Below are positions 33,013-42,098 of a stretch of DNA of 64,000 bases, piece by piece. Below the pieces are notes generated by a model. The model was not told the origin of the DNA. It saw only the letters and a program-made list of their open reading frames with translations, and searched no databases. The position numbers and the translations under genes were made by a program. Location of the stretch: NCBI GenBank assembly GCA_963925675.1, contig CAWUSW010000025.1, positions 3,746-67,745 of the forward strand, given 5' to 3'. Origin of the DNA: Eutrophocola sp963925675. Its GTDB lineage: Bacteria; Pseudomonadota; Gammaproteobacteria; Pseudomonadales; Pseudohongiellaceae. Position 1 is the first letter of the stretch. Every line of letters begins with the position of its first letter.

Positions 33013-33894
33013 GTGAATCGCTGGCAACGTTGGCTTAAGGCTCCTCACACCACATTGTTACATCGTGCGCTGTTTCAGGTACACCTGTGGCTGGGTATTG
33101 GTCTGGGGCTTTATATTCTGGTGATCAGTGTCAGTGGCTCCGCTGTCGTATTAAGGCCTCAGTTCGTGCGCTGGTTTGTTGTCAGTGAAGTGGCGTCCAA
33201 TGAAGGTGAAGCTCTGGCAGGGGCTGTACTTGAGAATAAGGTTGCTGAAACCTACAGTGACTTCAGCGTGATCAATATTGTTCCTCCCACACGCCCTCGA
33301 CGTGCAAGCTATGTGGCTCTTGAAAAAGACGGTGTTGAAACATCGCGTTATTTTGATCACTTTGCAGGTGTTGATCTTGGTAATACCTATCCCTGGCAGG
33401 TACGCACAGTAGAATGGCTGACGCGTCTGCATGACGATTTATTAATGGATCGTGTCAGCGGACGAAAAATAAATGCCTTAGGCGGTATCCTTTTTTTGTT
33501 GATGGTAATCACCGGGCTTGTGATCTGGTGGCAAGGCAGACGACGCTGGCTGGATGGGCTGGTTATCAAGCGCAGCAGTTCTCACAGTTTTATTTGGCAG
33601 TTGCACAGTTTTCTGGGTTTCTGGTCGCTGCTACTACTTTTTGTGTGGGGAATTACCGCTATTTATTTTGCTTTCCCGCAACCCTTTGATTTTATTATTG
33701 ATGCCATGGATAAGGATCTGGAAGATTTTGAGCGCCCAGACAAGTGGCTGTTATTTATGATTGACCTGCATTTTGGTCGTTTCCGTGGTTCCTGGCTGGC
33801 TTATGTATGGGTAGTGCTGGGTTTGCTGCCAGCCATAATGTTTATTTCAGGATTTATTCTTTGGTACAGGAAGACGCTGAAAAAATATTTGTAG
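33013..33894 (+). CDS. PepSY-associated transmembrane protein
   Basis: 293 residues. TM helix 1 (VHLWLGIGLGLYILVISVSG) with the HxxLG pattern, periplasmic PepSY-like region (about 40-140), then three more helices (ALGGILFLLMVITGLVIWW, SFLGFWSLLLLFVWGITAIY, YVWVVLGLLPAIMFISGFILWY). Conserved His residues in the helices and LHDDLLM fit the PepSY-TM (PiuB/FoxB-like) family of inner-membrane reductases linked to iron-siderophore or electron transfer. The TAG stop is the first base of a GGTGCAA-type array. Confidence 0.85.
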   Translation: MNRWQRWLKAPHTTLLHRALFQVHLWLGIGLGLYILVISVSGSAVVLRPQFVRWFVVSEVASNEGEALAGAVLENKVAETYSDFSVINIVPPTRPRRASYVALEKDGVETSRYFDHFAGVDLGNTYPWQVRTVEWLTRLHDDLLMDRVSGRKINALGGILFLLMVITGLVIWWQGRRRWLDGLVIKRSSSHSFIWQLHSFLGFWSLLLLFVWGITAIYFAFPQPFDFIIDAMDKDLEDFERPDKWLLFMIDLHFGRFRGSWLAYVWVVLGLLPAIMFISGFILWYRKTLKKYL

Positions 33895-33930
33895 TTGCAA
33901 GGTGCAAGGTGCAAGGTGCAAGGTGCAAGG
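33894..33930 (+). repeat. Heptamer array starting in a stop codon
   Basis: GTTGCAA then four GGTGCAA units (33894-33928) and GGGGGGC. The G of the TAG stop is the first base of the first unit. There is no inverted partner; the remaining 220 bp before the next gene show nothing else. Confidence 0.93.
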
Positions 33931-34149
33931 GGGGCGCTGCGATCTGCAATTTTATTTTTACTGCGCGTGTAGCAATTAACGCATCAATGATGTCATTCTG
34001 TGGTTCATCATCTTCCCGCGCTTTACTGTTGTAATTTAAAATATTCATTCAGGGTGATCATTTCACATAGTTCATCAATTTATTCTTTTGTATGTGTAAG
34101 TTGAATTTCGCTACACTCATTAATCATTATTGTTCCACCGAGGAAGATT

Positions 34150-35754
34150 GTGCGGGCTTTTAAAACCCTGCTTATTCTCAGTCACCGTTATATCGGTATT
34201 CCACTCAGCTTTGTTTTTGTGGTGTGGTTCCTGTCGGCTTTTGTAATGATCTATGCGGGCGGCATGCCACGCATTACAGATGCGATGCATATTGAAGGGG
34301 CCAGTTCTCTCGAGTTTGACAAGGTAACAGTGAGTCCCAGGCAAGCTGCAGGCTTGCTCGGTTATAACCCCTTTGAGGCACGATTGCGTTCCGTGCTGGA
34401 CAGACCTGTCTATGAATTTCCTGAGTTGCGCTATCCGAGCACCTTTATCTGGGCAGATGATGGCGAATTTCTAACAGAATTAACCCCGGAGCAGGGTGCG
34501 CAAATCGCCAGTGATTTTCTGGACCTTCCTGTGGAGCAATTTGTCTATGAAGGTTTAATTAACCAAGCTGACCAATGGACTATTGCCATCCCCGATGAGT
34601 TGCCATTGTTCAAATATCGTGTGGATGATGAATATGCAACCCAGGCCTATGTATCGCCAGCCAATGCCCGGGTAGCTGTATACACCACACGGCAAAGTCG
34701 ACTTCTGGCATGGCTGGGTACAATTCCGCACTGGTTTTATTTTGCTGATCTGCGGGCCAATCAACCCCTCTGGTATGACATTGTGGTGTGGAGCTCTGGA
34801 ATTGGCTGCCTCCTTGCCTTATTGGGTTTGATTATGAGTTTCACACAATGGCGCAGGGTTCGACCCTTCTCCCTTGGTAAAGCAATTCCTTATAAAGGTA
34901 TGATGCGTTGGCACTATATTTTAGGAACGGTGTTCGGAGTCTTCGTGCTTACCTGGGCATTTAGCGGCATGCTGTCAATGGAACCATTTGCCTGGTCTGA
35001 TGCCCGAGGGCTGGCAGTTGATGAAGGTGTTTACCAGGAAGGGGTGCTTGATATGGCGGCGTTTCCCGCGATTGATGCGCAACAATGGCAAAGTCTTGTC
35101 AACACACAAGGCCCGCAAGCGCTGATTAAGGAAGTGGATTTTCGCTGGATAGGAGGGGCACCGTTTTATCTCGCCAGTTACAGTGATACTAGCGCTCTGG
35201 ATATGGACAAACGTGATCGGCTGCACCAGCCTTATAATATTATTGGCCAGCTAGAATCGAATAGTGTGCTGATTGAGGTAGAAAATTTCCAGCCCAGGGA
35301 AGGTTTTGATATTGACGGGCTGGTATCAAAACTGGATGCCAGTATAGAAGATGCAGATGTCGTTGATTCAGCGCTTTTGACACAATACGATGATTATTAT
35401 TATTCAAGAAATAACCAGCTGCCTCTGCCGGTTCTTCGCATCAAGTTTAATGATCCGGCGCAAAGCTGGATTTATGTAGATCCCCGTAAAAGTGAATTGC
35501 TGAGTCTTGTTCACAAATACAGTAGAGTGGAGCGCTGGCTATACAGTGGACTTCACAGTCTGGATTTTGCCTTCTGGTATCACAAAAGACCCTTGTGGGA
35601 CCTGGGTGTAATAATACTTCTCGCGGGTGGTCTGATGGTAAGTTTAATAGGGCTGTATTTTGGTTTAAGGCGATTAAAGTCGGATGTCGCCTTCTTGTTT
35701 GGAAAGATTAATCGATCAGGTAAATCACAAGGAGTATCAGGTGCGACACATTAG
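34150..35754 (+). CDS. PepSY domain-containing membrane protein
   Basis: 534 residues, GTG start after GAGGAAG. Four to five membrane helices: near the N-terminus (YIGIPLSFVFVVWFLSAFVM), in the middle (WSSGIGCLLALLGLIMSFT and WHYILGTVFGVFVLTWAFSG) and at the C-terminus (LGVIILLAGGLMVSLIGLYF), with two periplasmic PepSY-like parts. His in SHRYIG, PHWFY, RWHYILG and GLHSLDFAFWYHKRP could bind haem. Probably an inner-membrane electron carrier; its place before a PQQ sugar dehydrogenase fits that. The 3' end overlaps the next gene by 14 bp. Confidence 0.82.
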   Translation: MRAFKTLLILSHRYIGIPLSFVFVVWFLSAFVMIYAGGMPRITDAMHIEGASSLEFDKVTVSPRQAAGLLGYNPFEARLRSVLDRPVYEFPELRYPSTFIWADDGEFLTELTPEQGAQIASDFLDLPVEQFVYEGLINQADQWTIAIPDELPLFKYRVDDEYATQAYVSPANARVAVYTTRQSRLLAWLGTIPHWFYFADLRANQPLWYDIVVWSSGIGCLLALLGLIMSFTQWRRVRPFSLGKAIPYKGMMRWHYILGTVFGVFVLTWAFSGMLSMEPFAWSDARGLAVDEGVYQEGVLDMAAFPAIDAQQWQSLVNTQGPQALIKEVDFRWIGGAPFYLASYSDTSALDMDKRDRLHQPYNIIGQLESNSVLIEVENFQPREGFDIDGLVSKLDASIEDADVVDSALLTQYDDYYYSRNNQLPLPVLRIKFNDPAQSWIYVDPRKSELLSLVHKYSRVERWLYSGLHSLDFAFWYHKRPLWDLGVIILLAGGLMVSLIGLYFGLRRLKSDVAFLFGKINRSGKSQGVSGATH

Positions 35755-36934
35755 AAAGTTTATTTCATTGCTATCCTTGCTTGCTGTTTCCAGTTTGCTG
35801 CAGGCACAACCATTTCCGCTTGGCGAAGGGCCGTGGTATTACGATACCTATGCACCCTCCTCAAAAATCAAGGTTTCTGTTGTGGCGCGCGGGATTGAAC
35901 ACGCCTGGGGTATGGCATTTCTTCCCAGTGGCAATATTCTGATTGCAGAAAAACCAGGTCAATTCAGGCTAATCCGGGATGGGGAGCTTGATCCACGACC
36001 ATTACCTGGATCACCAAAAGTCCAGGTCGCCTCTGGAGGTGGCTTGATGGATGTAGTGATTCATCCGGATTTCGCCACTAATCGTCTGGTCTATTTTACC
36101 TATGTGAAAAATGCACAACCCCCTGCAGGCGCTGATTATTACGCCACCACTGTTATGGCAGCAGGGCGTTTGAATGAAGCGGAAACGGCAATTGAAGATG
36201 TTAAGGATATTTTTGTAGCTGATGCCTGGGATACAACGCCGGGTGGTCATGGTTCGCGCTTGCGTTTTGCTTCTGATAACACTGTTTTTATGTCATCACC
36301 GTTCCGTAGAAATTTTGAAAAGCCCCAGGATACGATGAGTGATATCAGTAAATTATTGCGCTTGAATGATGACGGCTCTATTCCGGCGGACAATCCTTTT
36401 GTCGGTCTGGAAGGCTATCTGCCGGAGATCTGGAGTATTGGTCACCGCGCCATGGAAGGACTGGACTTTCATCCCTTAACCGGAGAACTCTGGGCCAGTG
36501 AGCATGGGCCCCAGGGTGGTGATGAAGTCAATATCGTACAGAAGGGAGAAAATTATGGCTGGCCTCTGGTGAGTTATGGTCGCGACTATGATGGCTCGCG
36601 GGTCTCTTCCCAACCATGGCTGGCTGATCTAATTCAACCGGAAATTTTTTGGGTACCCTCCATCGCCACGTCCGGATTAATGTTTTATACCGGAGAAGAA
36701 TTTCCCCAGTGGCAGAATGACCTGTTCGTTGGCGCATTAATGACAGCACGCATGCCTGGCACGGGTCACATAGAACGTATCAATTTTAATGAGAACGGTG
36801 AGCAAAGAAGGGAATGGCTGCTTGCAGATCTGAAGCAGCGGATTCGTGATGTGCAGCAAGGCCCTGATGGATTGATTTATGTATTGACTGAAGAAGCCGA
36901 TGGGGCGCTACTGGTAATTGAGCCTGTCGATTAG
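35741..36934 (+). CDS. PQQ-dependent sugar dehydrogenase (soluble GDH / YliI type)
   Basis: 397 residues from GTG 35741, with AAGGAG 6 bp upstream, inside the end of the PepSY gene; this start gives a proper signal peptide (FISLLSLLAVSSLLQA). Six-bladed propeller of the GdhB/YliI family: GIEHAWGMAFLPSGNILIAE, GGGLMDVVIHPDF, WSIGHRAMEGLDFHP, WASEHGPQGGDEVN and the end RIRDVQQGPDGLIYVLTEE. These enzymes oxidise aldose sugars in the periplasm with PQQ and Ca2+. It is the third PQQ enzyme of the window and has a different fold from the other two. Confidence 0.92.
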   Translation: MRHIRKFISLLSLLAVSSLLQAQPFPLGEGPWYYDTYAPSSKIKVSVVARGIEHAWGMAFLPSGNILIAEKPGQFRLIRDGELDPRPLPGSPKVQVASGGGLMDVVIHPDFATNRLVYFTYVKNAQPPAGADYYATTVMAAGRLNEAETAIEDVKDIFVADAWDTTPGGHGSRLRFASDNTVFMSSPFRRNFEKPQDTMSDISKLLRLNDDGSIPADNPFVGLEGYLPEIWSIGHRAMEGLDFHPLTGELWASEHGPQGGDEVNIVQKGENYGWPLVSYGRDYDGSRVSSQPWLADLIQPEIFWVPSIATSGLMFYTGEEFPQWQNDLFVGALMTARMPGTGHIERINFNENGEQRREWLLADLKQRIRDVQQGPDGLIYVLTEEADGALLVIEPVD

Positions 36935-36967
36935 GACTTCGCTCGCAACAGCGAGTAAATGAATGCA

Positions 36968-37942
36968 TCAGTTGGACTGGAGTGTTTCGATATCAAGGTT
37001 CAGCAGTTCGGTAATGCGGGAGATATTGCCAATATAAAATGCTCCCATTATCTCTCCCTGTAGCTGTTGTATATTGCCGCCATATTCCGGGGCAATGGAG
37101 AGCTGAAAGGTTTTTTCTCCGTAAAGGAATTCGGTAAAGCTGCCAAGAAAATCCTGCGCCAGGGTTTGCAGTTGTTGAGGCACAAATAGCGCTACCGTCT
37201 TTAGTTGTACCAGCAGTTGTTGGCGGTATTCTTCAGAACTGATGCCCAGTGCATCGCCCTGAATTTTCAGTATGGCATCTACTATGCCAAGATCCTCCAG
37301 TGTCATTGATGCGTATGGGATATCAGCATTTTTTATCAGAGTCGACATGGTCGACATAGTAGACATGTTGGATGAGTTAGCTGGAGCACTTGCAGGGTTT
37401 TGCTTGAGCGCTTCCATGGGGAGGTTTGTCATCACCAGATTTGATGTCAGCGAAAAAGAGCCTGGCAGAGCTGCCCTGAAAATATTTTGCAAACGCGATT
37501 CATCTTCGGGGTGATAGTCATAACGATAAGAGATTTCCAGTGGTAGCGTTTCCTCCACCATAATCGCACTGAGATAGTTGTTTAGCGAATTACCTGATGA
37601 GTTAGTAAAGAAGGGAAGATCAGCGGGAAATCGCAAGCCCCTGACACTTAAGTTTAAGTGACCGGGAACAGGGTTGAAATAATCATAATCTGAAATGCGG
37701 ATGTCCAGCAAAGTATATTCATTACGATTAAGGTCGGTAACATGGAGATTGTTCATGACAATATCTCCATTTAGCTTTATGCCAACAGAGGCATATTCCA
37801 GCGCAAGGTAATCGCCGTTTTCAATCATTTCCGTAATTCTTGTATCCACCACCGTCTTTACCTTGTAGTTGGCAAATGCATAAACAGCACCGGCAAAGAC
37901 AAGCAAGGCACATGGGATGATTATTAGCAGTTTTTTTGTCAT
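36968..37942 (-). CDS. Hypothetical membrane-anchored protein (AsmA/DUF945-like beta protein)
   Basis: 324 residues. One N-terminal helix (LLIIIPCALLVFAGAVYAFA), the rest periplasmic and rich in beta-strand patterns (YASVGIKLNGDIVMNNLHVTD, GHLNLSVRGLRFP, GSFSLTSNLVMTNLPMEALK). The layout recalls AsmA- or DUF945-like proteins, but I cannot assign it. Residues of the form NMSTMSTMST in the centre come from a 9-bp tandem repeat in the DNA (37342-37370). It is convergent with the PQQ sugar dehydrogenase. The 217 bp upstream show no clear site. Confidence 0.75.
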   Translation of the reverse strand: MTKKLLIIIPCALLVFAGAVYAFANYKVKTVVDTRITEMIENGDYLALEYASVGIKLNGDIVMNNLHVTDLNRNEYTLLDIRISDYDYFNPVPGHLNLSVRGLRFPADLPFFTNSSGNSLNNYLSAIMVEETLPLEISYRYDYHPEDESRLQNIFRAALPGSFSLTSNLVMTNLPMEALKQNPASAPANSSNMSTMSTMSTLIKNADIPYASMTLEDLGIVDAILKIQGDALGISSEEYRQQLLVQLKTVALFVPQQLQTLAQDFLGSFTEFLYGEKTFQLSIAPEYGGNIQQLQGEIMGAFYIGNISRITELLNLDIETLQSN

Positions 37943-38159
37943 GATTTTGAATTGGATAACAGAATTAGGCGTATTAAAGTCTTAATACTTGGTTAACATT
38001 AATGAACTTGAAAATCATAGTAAGGGAGAGAGACAAGATAGGGTGGACAGGATGGATTGTCCAAACTTATTGCAAAATATCAGCAATAACTTAAAGGCTG
38101 ACTATGTACCTTGGGCAGCATGCTGATAATCCAGGAAATTAAGCGGGAATAATCTGCAT

Positions 38160-38603
38160 ATGAATATCAAATTACAGAGTATCGCCAGAAGAAAAAATGA
38201 TGATCACACCGGGGAGGAGTTGTTCTCAGGAGAGGTAACTGTGACAGAAGGGCTGCAGGGAGACTACAGGACCACTATTGTGGCAGGGGAAGTTAGCGTG
38301 TTGAGTAAGGAGTCCTGGGTAAAAGTATGTCATGAAATTGGTACAGAGCTTACCTGGCTGGCTAATGGATCAAATCTGTTGATCAAAGGCTTCGAGTTTT
38401 TACCTGCTGACCTGGGGAAAACAATCTGCATCGGTGAGGCTCAATTTGAAATTACCCGTGAACTGGATCCTGGTCTGGAACTGAAAAGCCGAGAACCTGA
38501 ACTCTATGAGGCATTACTGCAAGGATGGCGCGGTGGTGTTGTCTGTAAGGTACTGCGCAGTGGCAATATCCAAAGCGGTGATGATGTAGATATAAGCGCT
38601 TAG
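38160..38603 (+). CDS. MOSC-domain-like protein
   Basis: 147 residues. Start ...EGLQGDYRTT, then GSNLLIKGFEFLPADLGKTICIGEAQFEITREL, and the end WRGGVVCKVLRSGNIQSGDDV follow the MOSC pattern (beta-barrel domain of molybdenum cofactor sulfurases and YiiM-like enzymes). The usual Cys (in xPCxxC after the ITR strand) is replaced here by DPGLEL, so sulfur carrying by that residue is not expected; a Cys is present in VVCKVL. Alone between an unknown gene and ispB. Confidence 0.75.
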   Translation: MNIKLQSIARRKNDDHTGEELFSGEVTVTEGLQGDYRTTIVAGEVSVLSKESWVKVCHEIGTELTWLANGSNLLIKGFEFLPADLGKTICIGEAQFEITRELDPGLELKSREPELYEALLQGWRGGVVCKVLRSGNIQSGDDVDISA

Positions 38604-38659
38604 TGAGTTACTTTATAAAGTGCTGTCTTGTTGCTATTTATGGCTGCGCTTTTTCAGGA

Positions 38660-39625
38660 TCAACTTTCCCGGTTCAGCGCTGCCTCGGCGACCTGTTCCA
38701 GTCCAGTTCGAAATTCGTTGTCGGGCAGGCAATCAAGGCAGTTGAGTGCACTCTCAATGGCTTTACGTGCTTTTTCCCGGGTGTAATCCAGAGCGCCTGA
38801 TTGCACCACTGTGGCAATGATCGCATCCAGTTGATCCTTGCCGCCTGTTTTGATGGCGTTTTCAATCAAGGTCTTTTCACTGTCAGTAGAATTTTTCATG
38901 GCATAGATCAGTGGCAGGGTCGGTTTGCCTTCAGCGAGGTCATCGCCGATATTTTTCCCCATGGTTTCACTGGAACCCGAATAATCCAGCACATCATCGA
39001 CCAGCTGGAAGGCAATGCCTACCTGCAGACCAAATTCATGAAGATTTTCACAAATGGTGTTGTCGGCACCCGCCAGAATGCCGGCAGATTTGCAGGCGGC
39101 GGCAAAAAGAATGGCCGTTTTATTATGAATTACCTTGAGGTAATCGGCTTCTGTGGCTTGCGGATTATGCTGATTGACGAGTTGCAGTACCTCACCTTCT
39201 GAAATTTTATTGGTAGTGCTGGCCATTACATCCATGATTTGCATGTCGCCGATATTCACCAGCAATTCAAATGCACGGGAGTAGATGAAATCTCCAACAA
39301 GCACACTGGAAGGGTTATCCCAACGGGTATTGGCAGTAGGTCGTCCCCTGCGCATTTCTGACATATCTACGACGTCGTCGTGCAGTAAAGTCGCGGTATG
39401 CAGAAATTCTATGACAGTGGCCAGTTGTATATGATCCTTGCCTTCATAGCCCAGATTCTGGCTGCACAGCAATACCAAAACCGGACGCATACGCTTGCCT
39501 CCGGCCTCAATAATGTAATGCCCGATACTTTCGATGAGGGGGACTTCAGAATGAAGCTGCGCAACGACTGTCTGGTTTAGCGCGGCAAAATCTTCAGCCA
39601 CGATCTGTTGAATTCGTGAAACCAT
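38660..39625 (-). CDS. ispB: Octaprenyl diphosphate synthase
   Basis: 321 residues from ATG 39625 (MVSRIQQIV); more upstream codons are open but not conserved. It elongates FPP with IPP to the C40-type side chain of ubiquinone. GGKRMRPVLVLL, the first Asp motif LLHDDVVDMSEMRRGRPT, and the second QLVDDVLDYSG are present. It is divergent from rplU-rpmA-obgE, as in E. coli and Pseudomonas. Confidence 0.96.
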   Translation of the reverse strand: MVSRIQQIVAEDFAALNQTVVAQLHSEVPLIESIGHYIIEAGGKRMRPVLVLLCSQNLGYEGKDHIQLATVIEFLHTATLLHDDVVDMSEMRRGRPTANTRWDNPSSVLVGDFIYSRAFELLVNIGDMQIMDVMASTTNKISEGEVLQLVNQHNPQATEADYLKVIHNKTAILFAAACKSAGILAGADNTICENLHEFGLQVGIAFQLVDDVLDYSGSSETMGKNIGDDLAEGKPTLPLIYAMKNSTDSEKTLIENAIKTGGKDQLDAIIATVVQSGALDYTREKARKAIESALNCLDCLPDNEFRTGLEQVAEAALNRES

Positions 39626-39756
39626 AGTCTGCTCTGGAAAAGAGAATGGAATGCTAGTTTTGGTGCAGAGTAAAGTCAAGGATTACGGGCTTTTCGGGAA
39701 GTCCCAGTGATACAGATCAAGCCCTGCCAGTATGGGCAAAAAAAGCCCTGATTTTG

Positions 39757-39785
39757 TTGCGAAAGCAGGGTTGTTCCCGTACAAT
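39757..39785 (+). promoter_or_regulatory. Candidate promoter of rplU-rpmA
   Basis: TTGCGA, 17 bp, TACAAT, giving a leader of about 225 bp before rplU. A CCCTG/CAGGG hairpin overlaps it (39746-39770). The rest of the 391-bp ispB-rplU gap has repeated GGATAG/GCAGGATAG words near 39878-39906 but nothing I can name. Confidence 0.5.
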
Positions 39786-40016
39786 TCCGGCCCTCGTAAA
39801 GACCAGCCCTTATCCAAGGCTCATATTAAGCACTCTTTACCGTCAGGTTGCTATCTGGAATACAGAAGATGGCTTCAGGATAGTTGCAGCATAGTTGCAG
39901 GATAGCATCCACTAGAAGTGTGTGCAGGCTAGATAAAATCGGGTGTTTTAATACAACACAGGTTGGTCAATTAGAATAACAATCCTTAAATAGCACTTAA
40001 GCTATTGGAGAAAGAT

Positions 40017-40448
40017 ATGTACGCGGTAATTGAAAGTGGCGGCAAGCAGCACCGGGTGAGCGAAGGTGAAGTGCTTAAACTTGAAAAAATCGAAGCCAGC
40101 ACTGGCGACAAAATTGATTTTGACAAGGTGCTAATGGTTGGTGAAGGCGCTGATGTTAAAATTGGCACTCCCTATGTCGAAGGTAATGTGACTGCTGAAG
40201 TAATCAGTCATGGCCGCGGTGACAAAGTGAAAATCATCAAATTTCACCGTCGCAAGCATTACAAAAAGCAGATGGGTCATCGTCAATGGTTCACTGAAGT
40301 GAAAATCACTGAAATTTCTACTGGCACCAAAGCAAAGGCTGCGCCTGAAAAGGAAGCAGCTCCTGAAAAGGAAGCTCCAGCCAAGAAGGCTGCTCCTAAA
40401 GCCAAAGCCAAAGCTAAAGCTAAAGTAGCTGCAAAGAAAGAAGACTAA
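40017..40448 (+). CDS. rplU: 50S ribosomal protein L21 with long Ala/Lys tail
   Basis: 143 residues from ATG 40017, which has GGAG 8 bp upstream. Residues 1-103 are a standard L21 (MYAVIESGGKQHRVSEGE, KVKIIKFHRRKHYKKQMGHRQ), which binds 23S rRNA. The final 40 residues are an added tail of repeated APEKEAAPEKEAPAKKAAP and KAKAKAKAK units, ending KKED. Such a tail is uncommon in gammaproteobacterial L21 and probably disordered. Confidence 0.97.
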   Translation: MYAVIESGGKQHRVSEGEVLKLEKIEASTGDKIDFDKVLMVGEGADVKIGTPYVEGNVTAEVISHGRGDKVKIIKFHRRKHYKKQMGHRQWFTEVKITEISTGTKAKAAPEKEAAPEKEAPAKKAAPKAKAKAKAKVAAKKED

Positions 40449-40540
40449 GCCAGCGAACTATTGAACTATATAGAACAAACTCTATAGTTAAAAAGCTGAA
40501 TTACGCATTGAACGATAAACAGATTTAAAGGGAGTGCAGC

Positions 40541-40804
40541 ATGGCTCATAAGAAAGCAGGTGGTAGTACTAATAACGGTAGAGATTCTAATTCCAAGCGA
40601 CTTGGTGTGAAACGTTATGGTGGTGAACAGGTTCTTGCAGGTAATATAATTGTGCGCCAGCGTGGTACACACTTCCATCCCGGAACAAATGTCGGTTGTG
40701 GAAAAGATCACACGCTGTTTGCCAAAGCTGATGGTGTTGTTAAATTTCAGGTCAAAGGCCCGAAAAACCGTCGTTTTGTTAATATTGAGACGGCTACTGC
40801 CTGA
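40541..40804 (+). CDS. rpmA: 50S ribosomal protein L27
   Basis: 87 residues with MAHKKAGGSTNNGRDSNSKR, GVKRYGGEQVLAGNIIVRQRG and HPGTNVG, the usual L27. Its N-terminus reaches the peptidyl transferase centre. GGGAG precedes the ATG. It follows rplU by 92 bp containing an AACTATA/TATAGTT hairpin (40464-40489), and ends at a strong terminator. Confidence 0.98.
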   Translation: MAHKKAGGSTNNGRDSNSKRLGVKRYGGEQVLAGNIIVRQRGTHFHPGTNVGCGKDHTLFAKADGVVKFQVKGPKNRRFVNIETATA

Positions 40805-40836
40805 TTTTTACCAGGTTCAGTTTGAATGTGAAAAAG

Positions 40837-40863
40837 CCCTGTCTCTGACAGGGTTTTTTTTTA
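40837..40863 (+). terminator. Intrinsic terminator after rpmA
   Basis: Stem CCCTGTC/GACAGGG with loop TCT, followed by ten T. It separates the ribosomal protein pair from obgE. Confidence 0.93.
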
Positions 40864-40905
40864 CCGTAAATCGGGCTATTTCAAGACGAGTTTTCAGGAA
40901 AAATT

Positions 40906-42096
40906 ATGAAATTTGTGGATGAAGCAGAAATTCAGGTTGAGGCCGGCAAAGGCGGCAACGGCTGCATGAGTTTTCTTCGGGAAAAATTCATAGAAAAGGG
41001 TGGGCCCGATGGCGGCGACGGCGGCGATGGGGGCAGTATTTATCTGGTCACAGATGAATCACTCAATACTCTGGTGGATTTCCGCTTTCAGCCCCGTTAC
41101 AGAGCCAAGTCAGGGCAGCAGGGTCGTGGCAGGCAATGTACCGGCGCCAGTGGTGATGACCTTGAAGTGCGCGTACCGGTAGGCACAAGTATCTATGCGG
41201 TTGAAACAGATGAATTGCTTGGCGATTTGCTCAAACCCGGTGAGCGTTTGCTGGTGGCCCGGGGTGGCAAGCACGGGCAGGGCAATACCCGATTTAAAAC
41301 AAGCACCAACCGCGCGCCACGGCAAACGACCAATGGCACACCAGGTGAGTCCAGAAAGCTGCTACTGCAAATGAAAGTGGTTGCTGATGTTGGGCTGCTG
41401 GGTCTTCCCAATGCCGGTAAATCGACACTGATTCGTGCGGTATCATCAGCCACCCCCAAGGTTGCGGATTACCCGTTTACAACCTTGATTCCCAATCTGG
41501 GCGTTGTGCGCGCAGGTGAAGATAATAGTTTTGTGATGGCTGACATACCGGGACTGATTGAAGGTGCTTCAGAAGGCGCTGGACTGGGAATACGCTTTCT
41601 GAAACATTTGGCACGTACCAGAGTGCTCTTGCATCTTGTGGATATTGCGCCTCTTGATAGCGCTGATCCTGCAGATGCAGCAATTGCTATTATCAGGGAA
41701 TTGGAAAATTTCAGTACGGCACTTTCAGAAAAAGAGCGCTGGCTGGTGCTCAACAAGAATGACCTGTTACCAAAAGATGAGGCCGATGCTGTCTGTGACG
41801 CTATAGTAGAAAAACTGGGCTGGCAGGGCCCTGTTTACAAAATATCAGCGGTAACAGGACAGGGTACGAAGGAGCTGGCCGAGGCCTTGATGCAAAGTAT
41901 TAATGACGCAGATCTGAGGCTTGATGACGATGAGGAATATCGTCAGCAGCAGTTGGAACAGGACCAAAAAATGGCCTATGAAATCAGACAGAGTATTGAG
42001 GCTGCTAAAATTAGCTGGAAGGACAAACAGGATCATCACGATGATGATGAGCTGGATGACGATCATGATGTTGAAGTGGAATATGTACGGGACTGA
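40906..42096 (+). CDS. obgE: Obg-family GTPase
   Basis: 396 residues. Glycine-rich Obg domain (FVDEAEIQVEAGKGGNGCMS, GGPDGGDGGDGG), G domain with GLPNAGKST, DIPGLIEGASEGAGLG, NKND and SAVTGQG, and a very acidic Asp/His C-terminus (DDDELDDDHDVEVE). It acts in 50S subunit assembly and ppGpp-linked stress control. Two base pairs lie between it and proB, so they are cotranscribed. Confidence 0.98.
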   Translation: MKFVDEAEIQVEAGKGGNGCMSFLREKFIEKGGPDGGDGGDGGSIYLVTDESLNTLVDFRFQPRYRAKSGQQGRGRQCTGASGDDLEVRVPVGTSIYAVETDELLGDLLKPGERLLVARGGKHGQGNTRFKTSTNRAPRQTTNGTPGESRKLLLQMKVVADVGLLGLPNAGKSTLIRAVSSATPKVADYPFTTLIPNLGVVRAGEDNSFVMADIPGLIEGASEGAGLGIRFLKHLARTRVLLHLVDIAPLDSADPADAAIAIIRELENFSTALSEKERWLVLNKNDLLPKDEADAVCDAIVEKLGWQGPVYKISAVTGQGTKELAEALMQSINDADLRLDDDEEYRQQQLEQDQKMAYEIRQSIEAAKISWKDKQDHHDDDELDDDHDVEVEYVRD

Positions 42097-42098
42097 AT

